A DNA stretch of 64,000 nt from Sphingopyxis panaciterrae (GTDB lineage: Bacteria; Pseudomonadota; Alphaproteobacteria; Sphingomonadales; Sphingomonadaceae). The position numbers and the translations under genes are program-made. This document shows, piece by piece, positions 58,583 through 64,000 of this stretch; positions within the stretch are counted from its first letter, which is position 1, and every line of letters starts with the position of its first letter. The stretch is taken from the NCBI RefSeq assembly GCF_011762125.1, contig NZ_JAASQN010000003.1:186001-250000 (forward strand). The letters run 5' to 3'. The notes below the pieces were generated by a model, which searched no databases, was not told where the DNA came from, and saw only the letters and a list, made by a program, of their open reading frames with translations.

Positions 58583-60253
58583 CTACCCCGCCGTCTCTTC
58601 CGCCCGCAGCGCCTTGCGGTCGAGCTTGCCGATCATCGTCTTCGGCAGATTGAGCCGCACCTCGACCGTGCTCACCCGTTCATGCTTGCCGAGCTGCGGG
58701 TTGAGCCAGGCGGCGAGGGCGTCGCCCGAAATGTCGAACCCGTCCTCCAACGTGACGAACGCCTTGGGCACTTCGCCGCGATAGGAGTCGGGCACGCCGA
58801 GCACGATCGCTTCCTTCACCGCGGGATGCTCGTGAAGATGCGCCTCGATCACGCTGGGGTAGACCTTGAAGCCGCCAACCGCGATCATGTCCTTCAGCCG
58901 GTCGACGATGCGGACATAGCCTTCGTCGTCGATCGTCGCGACGTCGCCGGTGCGCAGCCAGCCGTCTTCGGTGAAGCTGTCCTTGTCGGCGTCGGGGCGG
59001 TTCCAATAGCCCTGCATGATCTGTGGCCCCTTGACCACCAGCTCGCCGGGCTCGCCCGCGGGAGCGGGCCGCATCGGGTCTTCCTTGTCGACGAGGCGGA
59101 GGTGCGTCGCCGGGATCGGCTGGCCGATCGTGCCGGGCTTGACCGGGCCTTCATAGGGGTTGGTCGCGACGACGCCCGAGCTTTCGGTCAGGCCATAGCC
59201 TTCGACCAGTGACGCGCCGGTCGCGGCGACGAATTTTTCGCGGAGTTCGGCCGGCATGGGCGCGCCGCCCGAGATGCAGACGCGCAAGGACGAGAAGTCG
59301 GTCGTGGCCAGATCGGGGTGGTCGAGCAGCGCCTGATACATCGTCGGCACGCCGGGAAGCGCGGTCGTTTTCGTCCGCGTGATGGCCTGCAGTGCCTGTT
59401 TGGCGTCGAAGCGCGGCAGCATCGTGATCGTCCCGCCATTGAGGATGGTGCGATTGAGCACGCAGGTGTTGGCAAAGACGTGGAAGAAGGGAAGCACGCC
59501 GAGGATGCGGTCCTCGGCGTCGTGATCGGGATCGATCGCATTCACTTGTCGCGCGTTGGCGGTCAGATTCTGGTGGGTCAGCTTCGCCCCCTTCGGCGTT
59601 CCGGTCGTGCCGCCGGTGTACTGGATCAGCGCGATGTCGGTGACGGGGGCGATCGCGACCGGATCGGGGCGCCCGTCATTGGCGACGAGGGCCGAAAAGC
59701 GCGTGATGCGCGGATCGTCGGGCAGCGCGGCAACCTCGCTGCGTTTCAGCAAGCGATACAGCATCGACTTGGCGGCGGGCAGTCCGCCCGCCACCGATCC
59801 GACGACGAGCTGGCGCAGGCTCGACCCGTCGAGCACCGCGAGCGCGGTGGGCAGCAGCGCTGCGGCGCTGATCGTGAACAGCGTGTCGGTGCCCGAATCC
59901 TCGACCTGCGCCTCCAGTTCGGCGAGGGTATAGAGCGGCGAGAAATTGACCACCGTCGCCCCGGCGGCGAGGGCGCCATAATAGGCGGCGACATAGTGCG
60001 GGACATTGGGCAGGAACAGACCGACGCGGCTGCCCTTGCCGATCCCGCGCTGCTGCAACCCGCGGGCGACGCGGGCGGCGGCGCTCGCGACCTCGGCATA
60101 GCTGAACCGCCGCCCGAGAAAATCGAGCATCGGCGCATCGCCCCGCTTCGCGACGCTCGCGGCGAGCATATCGGGAAGCGACAAGGGCATGAATTCCTGA
60201 CCCCAGGGCGTCGGGTGGCGATAGTTCGTCGACCAGTCATAGGGGCTGTCCAT
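58583..60253 (-). CDS. long-chain fatty-acid-CoA ligase (AMP-binding)
   Basis: ATG 60253 gives 556 residues; an upstream ATG at 60292 is possible. The protein has the AMP-binding motif YTGGTTGTPKGAKLTHQNL, the acyl pocket motif GYGLTESSG, the hinge DRLKDMIAVGGFKVYP and the C-terminal catalytic lysine region NLPKTMIGKLDRKAL. It activates fatty acids to acyl-CoA for degradation or lipid use. It lies next to the presumed hydrophobic-substrate operon, which is consistent but not shown to be co-regulated. Confidence 0.92.
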   Translation of the reverse strand: MDSPYDWSTNYRHPTPWGQEFMPLSLPDMLAASVAKRGDAPMLDFLGRRFSYAEVASAAARVARGLQQRGIGKGSRVGLFLPNVPHYVAAYYGALAAGATVVNFSPLYTLAELEAQVEDSGTDTLFTISAAALLPTALAVLDGSSLRQLVVGSVAGGLPAAKSMLYRLLKRSEVAALPDDPRITRFSALVANDGRPDPVAIAPVTDIALIQYTGGTTGTPKGAKLTHQNLTANARQVNAIDPDHDAEDRILGVLPFFHVFANTCVLNRTILNGGTITMLPRFDAKQALQAITRTKTTALPGVPTMYQALLDHPDLATTDFSSLRVCISGGAPMPAELREKFVAATGASLVEGYGLTESSGVVATNPYEGPVKPGTIGQPIPATHLRLVDKEDPMRPAPAGEPGELVVKGPQIMQGYWNRPDADKDSFTEDGWLRTGDVATIDDEGYVRIVDRLKDMIAVGGFKVYPSVIEAHLHEHPAVKEAIVLGVPDSYRGEVPKAFVTLEDGFDISGDALAAWLNPQLGKHERVSTVEVRLNLPKTMIGKLDRKALRAEETAG

Positions 60254-60392
60254 TGCCGGGATTCGTCCTTTGCGCTGCGTTACTGACATCACTTAAAGCA
60301 GCGTTCTGCTCGTATCGCAATCGGGGTGCGGCGCTTGCGATGCGGCGGCGGCGCGGCTAGGCAGGGGCGGTCCGAAAATCTGGGGGATCGCC

Positions 60393-60926
60393 ATGCCGCA
60401 CCTGTCCATGCGCCTGATCGCGCCATTCGTCTTGCTTGCCGTGGCGGCGCCCGCCGCCGCGAAGGACAAGGAACCGCCGCCGCGCCCGGCGCAGATTCAG
60501 GAACTCTATAATTGCCGCACGATTGCGGAGCAGAGCGCACGGCTCGCCTGTTTCGATCGCGAAGTCGGCGAACTGGAAACCGCCGATACGCAGCGCGACA
60601 TCACCTTTGCCGACCGCGAAACGGTGAAGAAGGCCCGGCGTGGGCTGTTCGGCTTCACCTTGCCCAGCCTCGGCCTGTTCGGCGGCGACGATGACGAGGA
60701 CGAACTCAAGAGCGTCGATACGACCGTGGCGTCGGCGTCGCAGGTTGCGGACGGGCGCTATCGTATCGCGATGGCGGACGAGACGGTTTGGGTGCAGATC
60801 GACGACCGCCGGATGCCGCTGGCGCCCCGCCCGGGCCAGAAGGTCCAGATCAAGACCGCGGCGCTCGGCAGCTATTTTCTGAGCGTCGAAGGGCGGGCCT
60901 CCATTCGCGTGCGCCGCGAACGATAG
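60393..60926 (+). CDS. small secreted protein of unknown function (177 aa)
   Basis: The start follows GGGGGATCG. The protein has a signal peptide (MRLIAPFVLLAVAAPAAAKD) and a mature part with YNCRTIAEQSARLACFDRE, a Cys-x10-Cys-Phe-Asp pattern also seen in T6SS-associated VasI-like proteins, though the context does not support that link. The middle is glycine- and aspartate-rich (GLFGGDDDEDELK), the C terminus beta-rich. Function unknown. Confidence 0.6.
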   Translation: MPHLSMRLIAPFVLLAVAAPAAAKDKEPPPRPAQIQELYNCRTIAEQSARLACFDREVGELETADTQRDITFADRETVKKARRGLFGFTLPSLGLFGGDDDEDELKSVDTTVASASQVADGRYRIAMADETVWVQIDDRRMPLAPRPGQKVQIKTAALGSYFLSVEGRASIRVRRER

Positions 60927-60969
60927 GCCGGCCCGCGGTTTCGGTTCATTCTGCGGACGGACGTTTGCG

Positions 60970-62805
60970 ATGCTGAAAGGCCTGCCGATCGGCGAGGGCG
61001 CCGCGCCCTTCGTGCTGCTCGATGACGCGCGGCAGAGCGGCGCGGCGCCGGCGCGGCTGTTCCGCAATCCCGTCGATATCATCGTCGCGGCCGGTGCGGC
61101 GGACATTCCCGCGCTGCTCGACGCGCTCGATGCGGCGAATGCGCGCGGCCTCCATGTCGCCGGCTATCTCGCTTATGAGGCGGGGAGGGGCCTCGCGCCG
61201 GCATGGCGCGGCGCGGTCGCGGGCGGGCCTGACGGCGCGGACGAGGATATGCCGCTTGGCTGGTTCGGATTGTTCGAGGGGGTCGAGCGGATCGACGCCG
61301 CTGCGGTGGCGGGGCTGCTCCCCGATCCGGCCGGCGCGTGGATCGGCCGGGTCGAACCGCGGATCGCCCGCCCCGATTATGAAGCGGCGGTCGAACGCGT
61401 GCTGGCCTACATTCGCGCGGGCGACATCTATCAGGCGAACCTGACCTTTCGCGCCGATGTGTCCGTCCTGGGCAATCCGCTCGCCATCCACGCCCGGCTG
61501 CGGCGGACTGCGTGCGCGGGCTATGGCGGGGTCATCTGGACCGGCGCGCAGGCGATCGTCTCGCATTCGCCCGAGCTGTTCTTTGCCTTGCGCGGGCGCG
61601 AGGTGATGGCGCGGCCGATGAAGGGGACCGCGACGCGGCTTGCCGATCCGGACGCCGATGCGCGCGCGGCGACCGGGCTCGCGAGTGATCCGAAGCAGCG
61701 CGCCGAAAATCTGATGATCGTCGACCTGATCCGCAACGACCTGTCGCGCGTCGCGGCGCCGGGGTCGGTCGCGGTGCCCGACCTGTTCCGCGTCGAAAGC
61801 TTTCCGACGATCCACCAGCTGGTGTCCGACGTCAGCGCGCGGCTTCCGGATGGCACGGGCGCCGTCGACGTGCTGCGTGCCGCCTTTCCGTGCGGATCGA
61901 TCACCGGCGCGCCGAAGGTGCGCGCGATGGAGATCATCGACGAACTGGAAGGCGATGCGCGCGGGATCTACACGGGCTCGATCGGTTTCATCGAGCCCGG
62001 CGGCGATGCGGCGTTCAATGTCGCGATCCGCACATTGGTCTTTCCACACAGTGGCTTGCGGGACGGCGCAAATCAGGCCACGCTGGGATTGGGATCGGGA
62101 ATTGTCGCCGACAGCGTGCCGGGCGAGGAATGGCGCGAATGTCTGGCCAAGGGGGAATTTGTGAGCAGAGCGGGCGAAAGCTTCGACCTATTGGAAACGA
62201 TGCTTTTCGATCCGGTCGAGGGTGTCCAGCGGCTCGAGGGGCATCTGGCGCGGCTGAAGGCGAGCGCCGATGCGCTCGGTTTCGCCTTTGACCGCCACGG
62301 CGCTCGCAACAGCCTGCAGTCGGCGACCTTCCGTTTGCGCAGCGTGGCGCGGGTTCGGATGCGGCTTGCACCCTCGGGCGCGCTCGCGGTCGAGGTGTCG
62401 CCGCTGCCGCGCCTCGCCGAACTGCCGGTACCTGTCGCGGTACGGCCCTCGCCGATGACGGCCGACGATTTCCGCCTTGCGCATAAGACCAGTCTGCGCG
62501 GCGCCTATGATGCGGCGCGGCAGGACAGCGGCGCCGCTGAAGTGATTTTCGTCGACGAACCGGGCTTCATCACCGAGGGCAGCTGGAGCAATATCTTCGT
62601 CGAGCGCGACGGCCTCCTTCTCACCCCGCCGCTGGCGCTCGGGCTGCTTCCCGGCGTGCTGCGCGCCGAATTGATCGACAAGGGGCGAGCGGTCGAATCG
62701 CATCTGCGCCCGGCCGATCTCGCCGACGGATTTTTCATCGGCAATTCGCTGCGCGGGCTGATTCCGGCGCGGCTGCAGGACGGTACGGAAACCGCGATAG
62801 GCTGA
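60970..62805 (+). CDS. pabB: fused aminodeoxychorismate synthase I and lyase (PabB-PabC)
   Basis: The 611-residue protein makes p-aminobenzoate for folate. Residues about 1-400 are the chorismate-binding PabB part, with RPMKGTATR, IVDLIRNDLSRVA and GSITGAPKVRAMEIIDELE. Residues about 400-611 are a class IV aminotransferase-like lyase: KTSLRGAYDAARQ with the PLP lysine, and FVDEPGFITEGSWSNIF. The fusion of both steps in one protein is common in alphaproteobacteria. Confidence 0.92.
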   Translation: MLKGLPIGEGAAPFVLLDDARQSGAAPARLFRNPVDIIVAAGAADIPALLDALDAANARGLHVAGYLAYEAGRGLAPAWRGAVAGGPDGADEDMPLGWFGLFEGVERIDAAAVAGLLPDPAGAWIGRVEPRIARPDYEAAVERVLAYIRAGDIYQANLTFRADVSVLGNPLAIHARLRRTACAGYGGVIWTGAQAIVSHSPELFFALRGREVMARPMKGTATRLADPDADARAATGLASDPKQRAENLMIVDLIRNDLSRVAAPGSVAVPDLFRVESFPTIHQLVSDVSARLPDGTGAVDVLRAAFPCGSITGAPKVRAMEIIDELEGDARGIYTGSIGFIEPGGDAAFNVAIRTLVFPHSGLRDGANQATLGLGSGIVADSVPGEEWRECLAKGEFVSRAGESFDLLETMLFDPVEGVQRLEGHLARLKASADALGFAFDRHGARNSLQSATFRLRSVARVRMRLAPSGALAVEVSPLPRLAELPVPVAVRPSPMTADDFRLAHKTSLRGAYDAARQDSGAAEVIFVDEPGFITEGSWSNIFVERDGLLLTPPLALGLLPGVLRAELIDKGRAVESHLRPADLADGFFIGNSLRGLIPARLQDGTETAIG

Positions 62806-62932
62806 CCTGCCCGCCGCATAGGTAAATTATCAACCTGCGCGCTTGCGAATGTCATCGGGACGCTATAGGCGCGGCCGCGCGCAATTTTCTGCCAATTCAT
62901 CGTCGCCCGCCCTCTCGCAAGGACGCTTTCCC

Positions 62933-64000
62933 ATGTCGACTTTCCAGCCCCACGTTTCGGCCGCCCTCAAGCGCATCCAGCCCTCGGCCACGCTCGCGAT
63001 GACCGCACGCGTGACCAAGCTGAAAGCCGAAGGTGTCGACGTCATCGGCCTCAGCGCCGGCGAGCCCGATTTCGATACCCCCGACTTCGTCAAGGAAGCG
63101 GCGATCGAGGCGATCCGCAATGGCCAGACCAAATATACGCTGGTTGACGGTACGGTGGCGTTGAAGGACGCGATCCGCGGCAAGTTCCGCCGCGACAACG
63201 GCCTCGAATACGGGCTCGACCAGATTTCGGTCAACGTCGGCGGCAAGCATACGCTGTTCAACGCGCTTGTCGCGACGGTCGACAAGGGCGACGAGGTGAT
63301 CATCCCCGCGCCCTATTGGGTCAGCTATCCCGACATTGTCGCCTTCGCCGGCGGCACCCCGGTGATCATCGAGGGCACCGCCGCCCAGAATTACAAGATC
63401 ACACCGGCGCAACTCGACGCCGCGATCACGCCGAAGACGCGCTGGGTCATGTTCAACTCGCCGTCGAACCCGTCGGGCGCCGCTTACTCGCCGGAAGAAC
63501 TCGATGCGATCGGCGACGTGATCCGCCGCCATCCGCATGTGATGGTGATGACCGACGATATGTACGAGCATGTCTGGTACGCCGATTTCGCCTTCTCGAC
63601 GATCGGTCAGCGCTGCCCCGACCTCATCGACCGGATCCTGACCGTCAACGGCTGTTCGAAGGCCTATGCGATGACCGGCTGGCGCATCGGCTATGCCGGC
63701 GGCCCGGCGTGGATCATCAAGGCGATGGGCAAGCTGCAGTCGCAGTCGACGTCGAATCCCTGCTCGATCGCCCAGGCGGCCGCCGCTGCCGCGCTCGGCG
63801 GGCCGCAGCAGTTCCTCGACGATCGCAATGCCGCTTTCAAGAAGCGCCGCGACATGGTCGTCGCGATGCTCAACGATGCGCCCGGTCTGAACTGTCCCGT
63901 CCCCGACGGCGCCTTCTACGTCTATCCCGACGCGTCGGGCTGCATCGGGAAGAAGACTCCCGACGGCAAGCTGATCGACAGCGACGAAGCGCTGATCGAC
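62933..64000 (+). CDS. aspartate aminotransferase, class I (3' end outside window)
   Basis: The frame starts at ATG 62933 and is open to base 64000 without a stop; 356 residues are visible of about 400. It has the class I fold features: VIGLSAGEPDFDTP, the substrate region NSPSNPSGAAYSPEEL, the PLP-lysine region GCSKAYAMTGWRIGYAGG, and the arginine-containing segments near it. It transfers amino groups between aspartate and 2-oxoglutarate, or related pairs. The C-terminal end lies outside. Confidence 0.92.
   Translation, partial: MSTFQPHVSAALKRIQPSATLAMTARVTKLKAEGVDVIGLSAGEPDFDTPDFVKEAAIEAIRNGQTKYTLVDGTVALKDAIRGKFRRDNGLEYGLDQISVNVGGKHTLFNALVATVDKGDEVIIPAPYWVSYPDIVAFAGGTPVIIEGTAAQNYKITPAQLDAAITPKTRWVMFNSPSNPSGAAYSPEELDAIGDVIRRHPHVMVMTDDMYEHVWYADFAFSTIGQRCPDLIDRILTVNGCSKAYAMTGWRIGYAGGPAWIIKAMGKLQSQSTSNPCSIAQAAAAAALGGPQQFLDDRNAAFKKRRDMVVAMLNDAPGLNCPVPDGAFYVYPDASGCIGKKTPDGKLIDSDEALID

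Noticed and set aside
60393-60926. Type VI secretion VasI-like protein
   Set aside because: Only the Cys-rich RLACFD pattern matches; there are no other secretion genes nearby, so it is left as unknown.

Overview
The window is high-GC DNA that reads as an alphaproteobacterial chromosome, most likely from the order Sphingomonadales and perhaps near Sphingopyxis. This rests on codon usage, the large TonB-dependent receptors, the giant NAD-glutamate dehydrogenase, an alphaproteobacterial-type LexA box, and several families of GC-rich intergenic inverted repeats. The genus is an inference and was not tested.

Region 1 (1-26986) is most of a lambdoid siphophage prophage, almost entirely on the plus strand. 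It starts inside a DNA methyltransferase gene, so the integrase, repressor and left attachment site must lie upstream if they exist. A replication block follows: sliding-clamp homologue, DnaG-like primase, small helix-turn-helix protein, D5/SF3 helicase. Next come a 272-bp cluster of eight GGAAGGA motifs (candidate origin or control region), an HNH endonuclease and the terminase pair. The head module holds the portal, ClpP-like protease, HK97 capsid protein, a probable decoration protein between two hairpin terminators, and the connectors. The tail module holds the tube protein, two overlapping chaperone frames, tape measure, hub and tip proteins, and an SGNH-esterase tail protein. Lysis genes follow: GH108 endolysin, holin-like protein and nested Rz/Rz1 spanins. 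One minus-strand lipoprotein gene interrupts the tail genes and looks like a moron.

Region 2 (26979-28732) is a compact four-gene minus-strand operon behind a GAAC-N7-GAAC LexA box: a small conserved protein, a four-cysteine probable metal-binding protein, a SRAP-like protein lacking all four catalytic residues, and an apparently intact SRAP (YedK/HMCES) protein. It is the best candidate here for an undescribed DNA-damage system.

Region 3 (28986-48857) is host-like: a cation-diffusion facilitator, AraC regulator, OsmC-like protein, TetR regulator with a three-gene RND efflux pump, a MocR-type regulator with a DUF983 protein, a PAS-like protein, the large glutamate dehydrogenase (with a miniature inverted-repeat element at its stop codon), an ATP-grasp protein, a ribbon-helix-helix protein and a Zur-type regulator.

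Region 4 (48970-64000) holds a MerC-like membrane protein next to zur, two TonB-dependent receptors, a small secreted protein, a TetR regulator, a diiron-type predicted hydrolase with a DUF2147 protein, an acyl-CoA ligase, a small secreted protein, a fused PabB-PabC enzyme and the start of an aspartate aminotransferase. Four copies of one 16-bp operator-like palindrome stand before the first receptor (two copies), the secreted protein and the hydrolase. This suggests one regulon under the local TetR protein, perhaps for uptake and handling of a hydrophobic substrate.
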